From assembly GCF_900103695.1 (NCBI RefSeq), contig NZ_FNHF01000001.1, forward strand, positions 868,001 through 932,000: 64,000 nt of DNA, in the 5' to 3' direction. The position numbers were made by a program, and so were the translations under genes. This document shows, piece after piece, positions 8,456-17,721 of this stretch (position 1 is its first letter; the number at the start of each line of letters is the position of its first letter). The notes beneath the pieces are model-generated. The model had not been told where the DNA came from, searched no databases, and was given only the letters and a program-made list of their open reading frames with translations. Origin of the DNA: Sediminibacillus halophilus (GTDB lineage: Bacteria; Bacillota; Bacilli; Bacillales; Amphibacillaceae).

Positions 8456-9451
8456 TTATGCTTGAATGCGGAGATTTTCCGGATTTACTTGCCATTTTAA
8501 CCTTTCTCCAGACACATACCTCTTCAACTCTTCCAACATATACATTCCCATCCTCCCGCATTCCGCACCTTCACTGCCTGCCAAATGCGGCGTAAGCACG
8601 ACGTTTTCCATTTGATATAATGGTGAATCAACTGCTGGTGGTTCCGGATCGGTGACATCGAGGACCGCAGTGATATCCGTTCGTTCCGTTAATACACGGA
8701 TCATTTCTGATTGCCTTATGATAGCTCCTCTCGCGGTATTGATCAAACTGGCATGCTGATTCATCATGGCAAAATGCTCCCCTCTAATCATCCCTCGAGT
8801 TTCACCCAATAAAGGAGTATGCAGGGAAACAACATCGGATTGCTGAAAAACTTGTTCTAAGGAACACAACGTGACGCCTAGTCTTTCTGCTTCCTTTTTG
8901 TTCACGAAAGGGTCATAAGCAAGCACCTCGATGTCGAAGCGTTTCAACTGCTCAGCAACACCCCTACCGACTGTACTTAGGGAAATCAACCCTACCGTGC
9001 TCTGGAAGGAACCTGCTATAGGAAACGGTTTTTCAGGAAACATTTTATCACGCTTGACTTGCCGGACATACTGCCAACCGTTCTTCAGGCAGAACAATAC
9101 TTGAGACAAGGTGAATTCTATTACAGGAATCGCATTTGCTCTGACTGCAGTAGTAATTTTGATGTTACGCTTCCAAACTGCATCGGTCACAATCGGTTTA
9201 ACAGAGCCGGCCGCATAAAAAAGGACCTTTAATTTTTCAGCTGTCTCCAAAAAGGATTCATCCAGCCTCGGTCCACTCCAACCGGAAAAAATGACATCCG
9301 CCTGTTTTAACAGTTCTGGATGCAACCTGGCCGTTTCTTCTGTCATAGGAGGGGCTAATATTTCAATGAATTGTTTGATTTCCTCCCGTACTGCGGAAGG
9401 ATAAACGTAGTCAAACGGTTCCAGGCGCATGATGAATAGTCCTTTTTCCAT
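8456..9451 (-). CDS. D-isomer-specific 2-hydroxyacid dehydrogenase
   Basis: NAD(P)-dependent 2-hydroxyacid dehydrogenase, 331 aa, normal length. The substrate domain is interrupted by the Rossmann domain, and the family signatures NTARGAIIRQ (catalytic Arg), DVTDPEPP (Glu) and LTPHLAGSE (catalytic His) are present. The nucleotide-binding loop is GLISLSTVGRGVA (154-166): the usual glycines at 157 and 159 are serines, leaving only the last one. Start ATG follows AAAGGAG. It is in the minus-strand sugar cluster right after the DUF2264 gene, so it may reduce or oxidise a sugar-acid intermediate. Confidence 0.85.
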   Translation of the reverse strand: MEKGLFIMRLEPFDYVYPSAVREEIKQFIEILAPPMTEETARLHPELLKQADVIFSGWSGPRLDESFLETAEKLKVLFYAAGSVKPIVTDAVWKRNIKITTAVRANAIPVIEFTLSQVLFCLKNGWQYVRQVKRDKMFPEKPFPIAGSFQSTVGLISLSTVGRGVAEQLKRFDIEVLAYDPFVNKKEAERLGVTLCSLEQVFQQSDVVSLHTPLLGETRGMIRGEHFAMMNQHASLINTARGAIIRQSEMIRVLTERTDITAVLDVTDPEPPAVDSPLYQMENVVLTPHLAGSEGAECGRMGMYMLEELKRYVSGERLKWQVNPENLRIQA

Positions 9452-9469
9452 CCGATATCTCCTTTCCGA

Positions 9470-10648
9470 TTAATCCTGAAGCGCATGATCGATTGGAAAC
9501 TCTTTCCCCGACCATGCCTTTTTGGCAGTCCAGTTCTGCGGCGGATCCTGCCAGAACGGTGCATCTGCAGATAAACCAAGCGGCAAAAAGACTGCTGCAC
9601 ATAAATACGTGCTCCCGGTCGATATGTAACCTTCGCCGATACTCGGTTGATGACCGCTAAGACCAATGGTAAGCCAGCCATCCTCTGTAAAGTTGTCCGG
9701 CATTCCCAAACTTCGCTTTATAACAGCGGTTAAACCGGTCCGAACCTGAGCTGGCTCAAGAGAATCAGGAAGCTTTTCATGAAGTGCAAGCTGGGCAAGG
9801 TGGTGAAAAACACCGGTTCGATAGGCAAGTGACCTTCCTACTGGAGGAAAGGTTCCATCAGCAGCTATCAAGCGTTCCTGAATTTCTGCATATCTTTGTC
9901 CCCTGTGTAAAATTTTTGAGTATTGGTCCTGCCATTCCTGATATTGACCCCCGATTGTTCTCACTATATCAAACAACATAGGCTGAATGACAAAGCTATT
10001 ATAATAGTCATAGTGAAAATACGGGCCATCCTTATACATTCCATCCCCTGCATACCATTGTTCTGTTTGTTTTAAAGCATAATCAATCCGCATAGGATCC
10101 CAATCCAGTTCGCCTAGTTGAAATAAAGCAGTCTCAATCATAGCAGAAAACAACAGCCAGTTTGAAAAATAGGGTTTTCGATCGCGAGTAGCTCGTAAAG
10201 CCGTCACCACATTTGCCTTAACCCGACTGTCAAGCGATTCCCAAAGCTGCTGTGGTGCCCTGATAATGGCATGGGCCAGAAAAGCTGCATCCACAATCGG
10301 TTGAAATCCCTCCGTGAAATTCATATAATCGGGGGACGTTGGATCGGTACCCGCGTCAATCGCTTTCCGTGCTAAAGCACTATATCGCTGACGGATTTTT
10401 TCCTCCTCTGAATCCTCTTGTTTCTTCTCCAGCCAAGGGGCCATTCCATTCAATAGCCGAGCCATCGCTTCAAGAGCCGAAAACGCTTCCCGAGTAGTTC
10501 TCGATTTCATTTCCACCGGCATGGTAGCTATTAATTGACGGTCCTCTAAAGCATAAAGTACCGGATCAGCGACTTTTCGCATCATCTTCAACCAATAATG
10601 CCGTTCTTTATTTTTGGTATGTTCGATTGCCGCTCCCTCACTCTCCAT
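9470..10648 (-). CDS. DUF2264 domain protein
   Basis: 392 aa, matching the single-domain DUF2264 family, alpha-toroid proteins commonly found in carbohydrate gene clusters and sometimes associated with polysaccharide breakdown. Seen: SRTTREAFSALEAMARLLNGMAPWL near the N-terminus, TSPDYMNFTEGFQPIVDAAFLA, and WYAGDGMYKDGPYFHYDYYNSF in the middle, all characteristic. No signal peptide, so cytoplasmic. The start ATG overlaps no gene and lies 7 bases after the DUF624 gene stop. It probably acts on an imported oligosaccharide or derivative; catalytic activity is not established for the family in general. Confidence 0.85.
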   Translation of the reverse strand: MESEGAAIEHTKNKERHYWLKMMRKVADPVLYALEDRQLIATMPVEMKSRTTREAFSALEAMARLLNGMAPWLEKKQEDSEEEKIRQRYSALARKAIDAGTDPTSPDYMNFTEGFQPIVDAAFLAHAIIRAPQQLWESLDSRVKANVVTALRATRDRKPYFSNWLLFSAMIETALFQLGELDWDPMRIDYALKQTEQWYAGDGMYKDGPYFHYDYYNSFVIQPMLFDIVRTIGGQYQEWQDQYSKILHRGQRYAEIQERLIAADGTFPPVGRSLAYRTGVFHHLAQLALHEKLPDSLEPAQVRTGLTAVIKRSLGMPDNFTEDGWLTIGLSGHQPSIGEGYISTGSTYLCAAVFLPLGLSADAPFWQDPPQNWTAKKAWSGKEFPIDHALQD

Positions 10649-10654
10649 GTTAAA

Positions 10655-11263
10655 TCAAGAGACCTTAGCCTCGATATTACGAAACACACGTTGGGCAAAG
10701 ACAGACAGGATAAAACTTATACTACTGCACCCAAGCACGGGTAAGATTCCAGGTAAAATCATACTAAACCAGAAAAGCAAAAAAACTCCTATAATCGCTA
10801 AAATAGTCAAAAATGGGGACGATATTGCTGTGAACAATGCATTTTTCACGGTATCAAAGCCAGTTCCCTCAAAATGAACCAATACCGGAAAAAGATACAG
10901 CCAAACCAGCATGTATAAAAAGCTAAGCAACAGAAGGAGCAATTGAAACAGATCGGTTAGCGCTCCATCCCAGTTCGTAACCATACGGAAATTAATAAAA
11001 AGCAAGCTCCCAAATAACAGAAGGAGAAATCCAAGTTGATTGGCCTTCCAAAAAAGCAGCCTATAAGTTGAAAAAAAGGTACGGAAGACAGGTATTTCCG
11101 TCCTCCCGCTAATCCATTTCCGGTGAACGGCAAACATGGCAGCGGTGGCTGGAAATATGCCTGCCAGCAATAATCCCGCAAGGCAAAATAACACCCACAA
11201 TAAGTTAAGATAAGCGAACCGGTTTATCCAAATACAAACCTTAGCTAATACTCCTGCTTCCAC
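10655..11263 (-). CDS. YesL-like DUF624 membrane protein
   Basis: 202 aa with about four to five membrane helices. The N-terminal NRFAYLNLLWVLFCLAGLL and AMFAVHRKWISGR are the DUF624 hallmarks. In B. subtilis the relative YesL lies in the rhamnogalacturonan cluster next to the YesOPQ transporter; here the gene likewise follows a sugar ABC transporter. GTG start with GGGAGGGG upstream. Probably an accessory to sugar import; the molecular role is unknown. Confidence 0.85.
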   Translation of the reverse strand: MEAGVLAKVCIWINRFAYLNLLWVLFCLAGLLLAGIFPATAAMFAVHRKWISGRTEIPVFRTFFSTYRLLFWKANQLGFLLLLFGSLLFINFRMVTNWDGALTDLFQLLLLLLSFLYMLVWLYLFPVLVHFEGTGFDTVKNALFTAISSPFLTILAIIGVFLLFWFSMILPGILPVLGCSSISFILSVFAQRVFRNIEAKVS

Positions 11264-11338
11264 TTCTCATCCCCTCCCGACAAAGAGCACTTAGCAGGAA
11301 GAAGGATACTCCCTGCTTCCTGCTAAGATTTTGATTGG

Positions 11339-12697
11339 TTACCTGTTCTCCAGCCACTCCGTACTCTCTTTTTGGGCCTTGTTAAGTGCTTCTTCTGCAC
11401 TTCTTTCTCCCGTGAGCGCTGCTTCCACTTCGGATGTCAGAATAAACCTCGGCTGTGCCGACCCCCATGGATAACGCGGTGTCCACGGTGAACTCATCGC
11501 TTCAAACACTGGCTGCATCAATTCGGTATCCTTTACACTATCCCATTCCATTGCCGACTTGATGGATGGAACCAGGCCCATTTCTTCAAAAATGTACTGT
11601 TGAGTAAATTCACTTGTTGCGAACTTGACCCATTCCCAAGCCAAGTCCTTGTTTTCACTATCCTTGGCAATCGTTATCGGACTCCCGGCAAACAATCCAC
11701 CGACTCCCTCATCATTTTTGAACTCCTGGGCTATCCCAATCCTGTCCTCCAGCCCTTGTGCGTAGGCTGGTTTAACTGTATCTCCCGGTCCTTGATTGAG
11801 CATGATGGCAATATTGTTTTCTTCTGTCAGCCATTTCTCATTCCCTTGATTGCTCACCAATCCCTCAGGGGCAAGCTCTTGCATATCAAGCAGCCAATTC
11901 AAACCGTTGACCATTTCTGGTGAATCAAAATTGAATTCAATCTCATCCCAGGCAAAACCAGAGCCCCAAGAGCCATTTTGCCCTTCTGCCAGATCAATCA
12001 GTGTAAATGCTGATGACCAGTCTCCCCTGAACCAAATCCCATAGTTTTGTTCACCGGTAACCGGGTTTTTTCCAGTCATTTGTTTTGCTTTTTCAGCTAC
12101 TTCTTCCATCGTTGGATGATCTGACAAATAATCTACGCCCCATTCATCAAACAATTGCTTGTCATAAGCAATGAAACGGGCGTCTCCCAGAAATGGCAGA
12201 CCATATATTTGCAGTTCATCATCATCCGGTCCCAACGCTTTCCAGCCTTCGACCTGATTTTCGATGAAGATGTCTAAATCGAACTCTTCATCTTTATCGA
12301 TGTACGGTTGAAGAGGTTCCAGTACACCTTGCGGAGCAAAATCGACGGTTCCAGGCATTTGATAGACATCTGCATCTCCCGATGTAATCATAGCCTGTGT
12401 TTTTTCGGTATATCCCTCCCATGGCATTAGTGTAAATTCAACTGTGGCTCCTGGGTGCTGCTTTTCAAATTCCTCTTTCAGCACTTCCACTCCTTTGACA
12501 GACTCACCAGTTACCGGATCTGTTTTCGTCTCCATCGCAAAGTCACCAATTAATTGAACATTGATCTTTTGTCCAGCCCATTCTCCATCAGCCTCTCCCG
12601 ACCCTGCTCCTGACTTGCTGCAGCCGGCAAGCAGACCTGCCACGACCAACACTGCAGCCAACAGTACATTCACTTTGGAAAAACATTTTTTCTCCAT
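11339..12697 (-). CDS. Sugar ABC transporter substrate-binding lipoprotein (family 1)
   Basis: 452 aa extracytoplasmic binding protein. Signal peptide with lipobox LLAGC, lipidated Cys26. The mature part shows the family-1 solute-binding fold: EVLKEEFEKQHPGATVEFTLMPWEGY, then SGDADVYQMPG, and the C-terminal hinge segments GGLFAGSPITIAKDSENKDLAWEW. It delivers its sugar to the two permeases encoded upstream (12753-14601). Start ATG follows GAGGAGG. The ligand is not deducible; size and cluster content suggest an oligosaccharide or glycoside. Confidence 0.93.
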   Translation of the reverse strand: MEKKCFSKVNVLLAAVLVVAGLLAGCSKSGAGSGEADGEWAGQKINVQLIGDFAMETKTDPVTGESVKGVEVLKEEFEKQHPGATVEFTLMPWEGYTEKTQAMITSGDADVYQMPGTVDFAPQGVLEPLQPYIDKDEEFDLDIFIENQVEGWKALGPDDDELQIYGLPFLGDARFIAYDKQLFDEWGVDYLSDHPTMEEVAEKAKQMTGKNPVTGEQNYGIWFRGDWSSAFTLIDLAEGQNGSWGSGFAWDEIEFNFDSPEMVNGLNWLLDMQELAPEGLVSNQGNEKWLTEENNIAIMLNQGPGDTVKPAYAQGLEDRIGIAQEFKNDEGVGGLFAGSPITIAKDSENKDLAWEWVKFATSEFTQQYIFEEMGLVPSIKSAMEWDSVKDTELMQPVFEAMSSPWTPRYPWGSAQPRFILTSEVEAALTGERSAEEALNKAQKESTEWLENR

Positions 12698-12752
12698 GCT
12701 TTATCCTCCTCGACTTTTTTAGAAACAAAAGGGACGGCCAACATGACGCAGT

Positions 12753-13607
12753 TCACTCACCCTTAACTCCGCTTAAAGCGATGCTCTGGATAATGTAGCG
12801 CTGCAGGAACAAGTACAGGATAATGATTGGCAAAATACTCACGGTTGCCAGTGCCATCGTCAATCCGCCAAGACTTGTGCCATTTTCCAGCGAGAAGCTT
12901 GCCAGATAAAGAGGGACTGTATGCAGTTCTTGATTATTGAGAACGACGAGCGGCCACATGAAATCATTCCAACTCCAAATAAAGGCGAGGATGACCATGG
13001 TGGCAGCAATCGGTCCGGCCAAAGGCAAATATACCCGGAAGAAGATTTTAAATTCACCAGCACCATCGATTTGCGCTGCTTCCCTTAAGGTATCCGGCAG
13101 TTGGTCAAAAAACTGCTTGCAAAGAAAAATCAACATGCCATTGATGACTGTAGGCAAAATCAACGGCCAAAACGTATTCAGCAAATCGACTGAATTGAAC
13201 AATTTGTACAACGGAATCAATCGAGGTTCCATTGGGATCATCAGTGTACACAACACAAGAATAAATAGAAGTTTCTTGCCTTTGAACCTGCCTTTAGAAA
13301 AAGCGTAACCGGCAAACAGAGACGCAGTTACTCCTAGCAACACCGAGCTTACTGTTACAATGGCTGAATTGATATAGGACTGGATCAATCGCCCATTTTC
13401 AAAAACAATGCCATAATTAAAACCGGAAGGCTCTTCTGGTATCAGGCGTGGAGGAAAAGGCATACTGATATTTGCCGTTCGGTCAAAACCAACACTTACC
13501 ATCCAAATGAACGGGGCCATCAATAATAGTCCGAAAAACAGTAAAACGATAAATTTGAAGGCACCAGACATACGTTCAGCTTGCTTATTAGAAAGCGTAC
13601 GTGTCAC
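12753..13607 (-). CDS. Sugar ABC transporter permease (MalG/CUT1 type)
   Basis: About 284 aa with six membrane helices and the EAA loop DTLREAAQIDGAGEFKIFFR in the second half, which contacts the ATPase. It pairs with the adjacent MalF-type permease. The start is probably GTG 13607, 8 bases after AAAGGGG; GTG 13616 lies too close to that site. No ATP-binding gene is present in the cluster, so a shared MsmX-like ATPase elsewhere probably energises import. Confidence 0.92.
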   Translation of the reverse strand: MTRTLSNKQAERMSGAFKFIVLLFFGLLLMAPFIWMVSVGFDRTANISMPFPPRLIPEEPSGFNYGIVFENGRLIQSYINSAIVTVSSVLLGVTASLFAGYAFSKGRFKGKKLLFILVLCTLMIPMEPRLIPLYKLFNSVDLLNTFWPLILPTVINGMLIFLCKQFFDQLPDTLREAAQIDGAGEFKIFFRVYLPLAGPIAATMVILAFIWSWNDFMWPLVVLNNQELHTVPLYLASFSLENGTSLGGLTMALATVSILPIIILYLFLQRYIIQSIALSGVKGE

Positions 13608-13626
13608 TTCACTCACCCCTTTCTTA

Positions 13627-14601
13627 CTAAATTTTCATATTGGAAAGCTTGAGATTGATAAAGGTGAACACCAGGATAATCATGAACATAATGTAGGTGG
13701 CCGCCGAGGCTATGCCAAACTCAAATCCAGTAAACCCTCGTTCATAAATAAATGCGCCCATGGTTTGGATGGAACGGGCTGGACTGCCGTTCGGTCCGCC
13801 AAGCACATAGACTTCGTTAAATCGTTGTAAGGCTCCGATCCAACCGGTTATCAATAAGAAGGCAAATGTTCCTCCCATGTTGGGAACGGTGATAAACAAC
13901 CACTGCTGTATACCACTAGCGCCGTCAATCCGGGCCGCTTCATACATTTCAGGTGAAATTGCCTGCAGATTGGCAAGGCAAATGATGATGACAAACCCGA
14001 TCCAATGCCAGACCGCCAATAAAATAACAGCCCACTTCGATGTCGATGGATCCGAAAGCCAGCCCGGTGTCGGTAGTCCGAGGATATCAAGTAAATAATT
14101 GACAATCCCCATTTCTGGATGGAGTACAAATGCGAAGATCATGGCTGCAGCTACAATGGAAGTGACATTAGGAAGAAAGTAAATGACTTTGAAAAAGTTT
14201 TTTCCTCTAGGGGTGGAGTTAATCAAAGAAGCAAAAATAAAGCCGAGTGGTATCGTAATGACAATTTGAAAAATACCGATAAAGAATGTATTTCCAACAG
14301 CGTTCCAAAAAGGGCCTGATGTCAAAACCGTTTTAAAGTTTGCCAAACCAATAAAGTGTTCGATCGTTCCGTTTGACTGGTAAAAACTTAACCGCAAAGA
14401 TTCAAAGATGGGATAGATCATAAACAACAAGATACCTAAGAAACTGGGGATCAGAAAAACATACCAAGTTAACGGAGAGGACGTTTTTTTGTCGATCTGG
14501 CTGGTATAAGTCTGTTTTGAGCCGTACCTGCCGGACTTTGATTCTCGATTTCCGCCTTGTCTTTCATTCTCGTATTCTCCTTTCCTGAAGATTTCCTTCA
14601 T
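13627..14601 (-). CDS. Sugar ABC transporter permease (MalF/CUT1 type), N-terminus unclear
   Basis: Inner-membrane permease, first of the two, with six helices and EAA loop PEMYEAARIDGASGIQQWLF. Oddity at the 5' end: ATG 14601 has no ribosome site, whereas an ATG at 14567 with AAAGGAGA upstream is in another frame, encodes MKDKAEIENQSPAG and stops soon after. A run of seven A (14484-14490 as T on the plus strand) lies where a -1 slip or one added A would join that frame to the permease at KKTSSPLTWY. So the true N-terminus may arise by slippage, or the tract may carry an indel. Downstream part is intact. Confidence 0.88.
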   Translation of the reverse strand: MKEIFRKGEYENERQGGNRESKSGRYGSKQTYTSQIDKKTSSPLTWYVFLIPSFLGILLFMIYPIFESLRLSFYQSNGTIEHFIGLANFKTVLTSGPFWNAVGNTFFIGIFQIVITIPLGFIFASLINSTPRGKNFFKVIYFLPNVTSIVAAAMIFAFVLHPEMGIVNYLLDILGLPTPGWLSDPSTSKWAVILLAVWHWIGFVIIICLANLQAISPEMYEAARIDGASGIQQWLFITVPNMGGTFAFLLITGWIGALQRFNEVYVLGGPNGSPARSIQTMGAFIYERGFTGFEFGIASAATYIMFMIILVFTFINLKLSNMKI

Positions 14602-14636
14602 AGAATTCAGGGACTCGGAAAACCTGACAGCAGTTC

Positions 14637-14650
14637 TGTTAGCGCTTACA
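14637..14650 (-). promoter_or_regulatory. cre-like operator (CcpA site) upstream of sugar transporter operon
   Basis: On the minus strand TGTAAGCGCTAACA, which fits the catabolite-responsive consensus TGWAANCGNTNWCA at every defined position. It lies about 40-70 bases upstream of the first permease gene, in the 205-base gap that separates the transporter genes from the TIM-barrel genes. Suggests carbon catabolite repression; a LacI-family sugar repressor could bind a similar sequence. Confidence 0.7.
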
Positions 14651-14806
14651 TTAAATCGAAAACTATCTTTCTGTTTGTCCTAGTATATTGCCCGTTATGT
14701 TGTTTTATGCTAGTTAATAGAACGTCTTTCAAATGGTATATTATGGAGAAATAGGAGTAGTAGATTATTGGCAGGGATTTATAGGGATATCTATGAAAAA
14801 AGTACA

Positions 14807-15577
14807 CTACGATGGACAAGCGAAAACTTCTGTTAGATATTTTCGGGCAGCATGTAATTCACCAGACAGATTGGACCAATTGCATTCCACAGCTATGCTG
14901 CCGTCATATCCGGCCGCTGTCAGGCATTCCTTAAATTTATGGTACGGATAGCTCCCAGTACCAGGCGGTTTCCGGTCTGTGTCGGCCACATGGACATGCT
15001 TCAAATACTCTTTCGCTGTGATGATATTATCTAATGGCTCCTTCTCTATCTCCATATGATAAAAGTCAGCCAGCACTTGAATCGATCGACGGTTGACCGA
15101 CTTGGCAAATCGAACGGCTTCGGGAATGCTGTTAATCATATTGCTTTCCAACTGATTCAACGGTTCGATCACAATAGACAAACCAAGTGGTTCCGCATAA
15201 TCTGCTGCTAAATCAAGAAAATGGCCAATTTGTTCTTCCCCCTTCTGTCGTGAAAAACCTTCCGGTATTGAACGTGAACCGCCGCTTCCGAAGACAATCG
15301 TTTCAGCCCCTATTTGCTTGATTCGAGGCATTGCCGTTTCCAGATATCCGGCGATAGCCGCTTCATCTACTTCATTGCCAACTACTTTTAAAGTTCCCGG
15401 TAAAAAAATGTTACAGGACATTACTGGCAGCTTGATTTCCTGACAGAATTGAGCCTGTTGTTCAATGATATCTGTTTGCTCTTCCATAAGGGAAACGACT
15501 TTGCATTCCAAGAAATCAAATCCTGCCTCTTTCACTAATTTGGCGTTTTGGATATCGGTGCAACACCCAATATTCAT
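14807..15577 (-). CDS. Sugar isomerase/epimerase family TIM-barrel protein 1
   Basis: 256 aa, AP-endonuclease-2-like TIM barrel. Metal-ligand positions look intact: IVIEPLNQLESNMINS, VLADFYHMEIEK, KHVHVADTDRKPPGTG and the C-terminal IAVECNW supply the Glu, Asp/His, His and Glu expected for an epimerase such as tagatose or psicose 3-epimerase. The start ATG has GGGAG upstream and the gene follows TIM-barrel 2 by 20 bases, so they are co-transcribed. Likely acts on a sugar or keto-sugar of the island's pathway; isomerase and C-O lyase activities both occur in the fold. Confidence 0.85.
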   Translation of the reverse strand: MNIGCCTDIQNAKLVKEAGFDFLECKVVSLMEEQTDIIEQQAQFCQEIKLPVMSCNIFLPGTLKVVGNEVDEAAIAGYLETAMPRIKQIGAETIVFGSGGSRSIPEGFSRQKGEEQIGHFLDLAADYAEPLGLSIVIEPLNQLESNMINSIPEAVRFAKSVNRRSIQVLADFYHMEIEKEPLDNIITAKEYLKHVHVADTDRKPPGTGSYPYHKFKECLTAAGYDGSIAVECNWSNLSGELHAARKYLTEVFACPS

Positions 15578-15597
15578 GACTCACCGTCTCCCTTTCC

Positions 15598-16455
15598 TTA
15601 TATTTCGGTCAATAACTGCTTGATTCTGTTGATATTATGGGATAGTGCCTCCCTCGTAGGAAACACGCCACTAAAATCTTCAAACCCGACATATCCGTCA
15701 TATCCTACTGCCTTCAAATCGGTTAATACCTGCTTCCAATCGACCACGCCATGCTCCAGCTGTGCCCATTGTACTTCCCACCCTATGCTTCCATCCGGGT
15801 ATTTCTGTCCGATCTGCCAGCTTGCATTTTTAACATGAACATGTGCGAGATAATCTCCTAGCAATTCCAATCCCATGCGATAATTTTCAAAGCCCTCATG
15901 CACCATATTGCCAGGGTCATATAACACGCCGATATGGCTGGGGTCGAAATGACAAACCAACTGATAAGCAAGGCTTGCGCTAGGCGTGATTGTCTGATGA
16001 TGCGTTTCCACCAATCCCTTCACCTTGTACTGCTTGCACATTCCTTCCACTTCTTTCACGTACTGTACCGCCTTTTTAAATAATTCCTGGTACGTTTCCG
16101 TCCTATCATACCGGGGAACGCCAATCCTTATAGTGGAGGCTCCCAGTTTTTGAGCCGTCTGCAAAACCTTCTCCGTCGCTTGCAAGTCATCCACATCAAG
16201 GTAAGGCGTGACGCTGACTACTTCAATCCTTTTTTCATCCGTTGACTTACGCAGACTTGCAAGTTCTTCATCGGTAGTGTTTGGCTGCAAGGTACATTTG
16301 TTAAAGCGCCAATAGCTCGGCTGTTCCCGCTTAAATTCTTCCGGGGTTTCCTTATACCGCCACTCTACTCCGTCATAACCTGTTTCCACCAGATGCTCTA
16401 TTAATTGCTTCGGCGTAAGATCAGGTGTCATCACTGTAAATACGGAAAATCGCAT
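15598..16455 (-). CDS. Sugar isomerase/epimerase family TIM-barrel protein 2
   Basis: 285 aa. Seen: FSVFTVMTPDLTPKQLIEHL, GYDGVEWRY early; TIRIGVPRYDRTETYQELF; VKGLVETHHQTITPS, VLYDPGNMVHEGF, YLAHVHVKNAS and GYVGFEDFSG, the metal-binding strands of the AP-endonuclease-2-type barrel. Start at ATG 16455 because GGGGGAGGAG lies just upstream. It sits between the Gfo/Idh/MocA gene and TIM-barrel 1. Proteins of this type act as hydrolases, lyases or isomerases on 3-keto-sugars in glycoside pathways, which fits the neighbours. Confidence 0.85.
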   Translation of the reverse strand: MRFSVFTVMTPDLTPKQLIEHLVETGYDGVEWRYKETPEEFKREQPSYWRFNKCTLQPNTTDEELASLRKSTDEKRIEVVSVTPYLDVDDLQATEKVLQTAQKLGASTIRIGVPRYDRTETYQELFKKAVQYVKEVEGMCKQYKVKGLVETHHQTITPSASLAYQLVCHFDPSHIGVLYDPGNMVHEGFENYRMGLELLGDYLAHVHVKNASWQIGQKYPDGSIGWEVQWAQLEHGVVDWKQVLTDLKAVGYDGYVGFEDFSGVFPTREALSHNINRIKQLLTEI

Positions 16456-16506
16456 TTCCTCTCCTCCCCCTTTTGACAAGATTTATATCCCATGCCCGAT
16501 TCCTAT

Positions 16507-17667
16507 TTAATACGTCCCGTCTACGTCAAGCCGGACATCGCCATTTGTACGCTTTTTCTCAGAAGTCGCAATCTTTTCCTTCAAAATCTTGTAATAAGCC
16601 TCTTCATCTAAAGGAAGATTCACCCAGTCATCTTGCCATGCAGACATGTGCATGGCATTGGATAGCGTAAGCCCTTTGATTCCTTCCGTACCAGGAGCCA
16701 AAAGGGGCTCTCCTTTTAAGATGGCATTAATAAAGTTTTGGGTGATACCTCGGTGTGCAGTTTCCTCCCCCGTTACTGGAATCTCGACTTCCCAGCACTC
16801 CGGTGATCCAAAACCGCCCTTATAAGTCCGGTTGAATTCGGGCTCAGGAACCCGCAGCCTCCAAAACTGGAGCCGGCCGTCTTCCACTACCAGTTTGCCT
16901 CGCTCTCCAGCAATTTCAAGCCTGTTCGTACCAGGCGCTTCTCCTGTTGTTGTGATAAAAACACCGGTCGCTCCATTGTCATACTCAGCAAAAGCGGTCA
17001 CTTCATCCTCCACTTCGATATCCCGGTGTTTACCGAAATAACAAAAAGCACGTACTCTTTCTGGCATCATGCCGGTCATCCATTGCCATAAATCGAGCTG
17101 GTGAGGACACTGATTGATCAGTACTCCACCACCTTCCCCCGCCCAGGTTGCCCTCCATCCTCCGGAATCGTAGTAGCTCTGTGAGCGATACCAATTGGTA
17201 ATAATCCAATTGATCCGACGAATTTCCCCAATTTCTCCTGATAGAATGACATCACGCAGCTTTTGATAAAGCGGATTGGTTCGTTGATTAAACATCATAG
17301 AGAATACCTTTCCGCTTTCTTCAGCAGCCCGATTCATCTCACGTACTTGGCTCGTATAAACACCCGCTGGTTTTTCACAAAGCACGTGAAGCCCTCGATG
17401 AAAGGCTGTTATTGCCAACCGGGAATGCTGATAATGCGGTGTGGCGATTAGAACTGCATCAACCAAACCAGAATCAAAAAAGGCGTCTTCCTCCGAATAC
17501 ACGGAGATCTCTTCCTTTAGTTGACTTTCCAGCCACCGGGCACGCTCTTCATTCGTATCCAGAACAGCGGTTAATTTAGCCCCCTGGACAGTATTTTCCT
17601 GCAGGTACTTCGCATGGGCACTTCCCATGTTCCCAACCCCGATGATTCCGATACGTACTTGCTCCAT
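16507..17667 (-). CDS. Gfo/Idh/MocA-family oxidoreductase 1
   Basis: 386 aa NAD(P)-dependent sugar dehydrogenase. Rossmann motif GIIGVGNMGSAHAKYL at the N-terminus, EKPAG (catalytic-site Lys) near residue 98, then the substrate domain with GGGVLINQCPHQLDLWQWM, where the conserved Asp and His lie. Start ATG follows AAGGAAAGG. It precedes TIM-barrel 2 and follows a second oxidoreductase of the same family, so the pair may catalyse the opening oxidation and closing reduction of a 3-keto-sugar route. Substrate inferred only. Confidence 0.9.
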   Translation of the reverse strand: MEQVRIGIIGVGNMGSAHAKYLQENTVQGAKLTAVLDTNEERARWLESQLKEEISVYSEEDAFFDSGLVDAVLIATPHYQHSRLAITAFHRGLHVLCEKPAGVYTSQVREMNRAAEESGKVFSMMFNQRTNPLYQKLRDVILSGEIGEIRRINWIITNWYRSQSYYDSGGWRATWAGEGGGVLINQCPHQLDLWQWMTGMMPERVRAFCYFGKHRDIEVEDEVTAFAEYDNGATGVFITTTGEAPGTNRLEIAGERGKLVVEDGRLQFWRLRVPEPEFNRTYKGGFGSPECWEVEIPVTGEETAHRGITQNFINAILKGEPLLAPGTEGIKGLTLSNAMHMSAWQDDWVNLPLDEEAYYKILKEKIATSEKKRTNGDVRLDVDGTY

Positions 17668-17721
17668 CTTCGCTCATCCTTTCCTTGACCAGCTTGCCAA
17701 CAGCTTCAGTTTCATGGAAAC

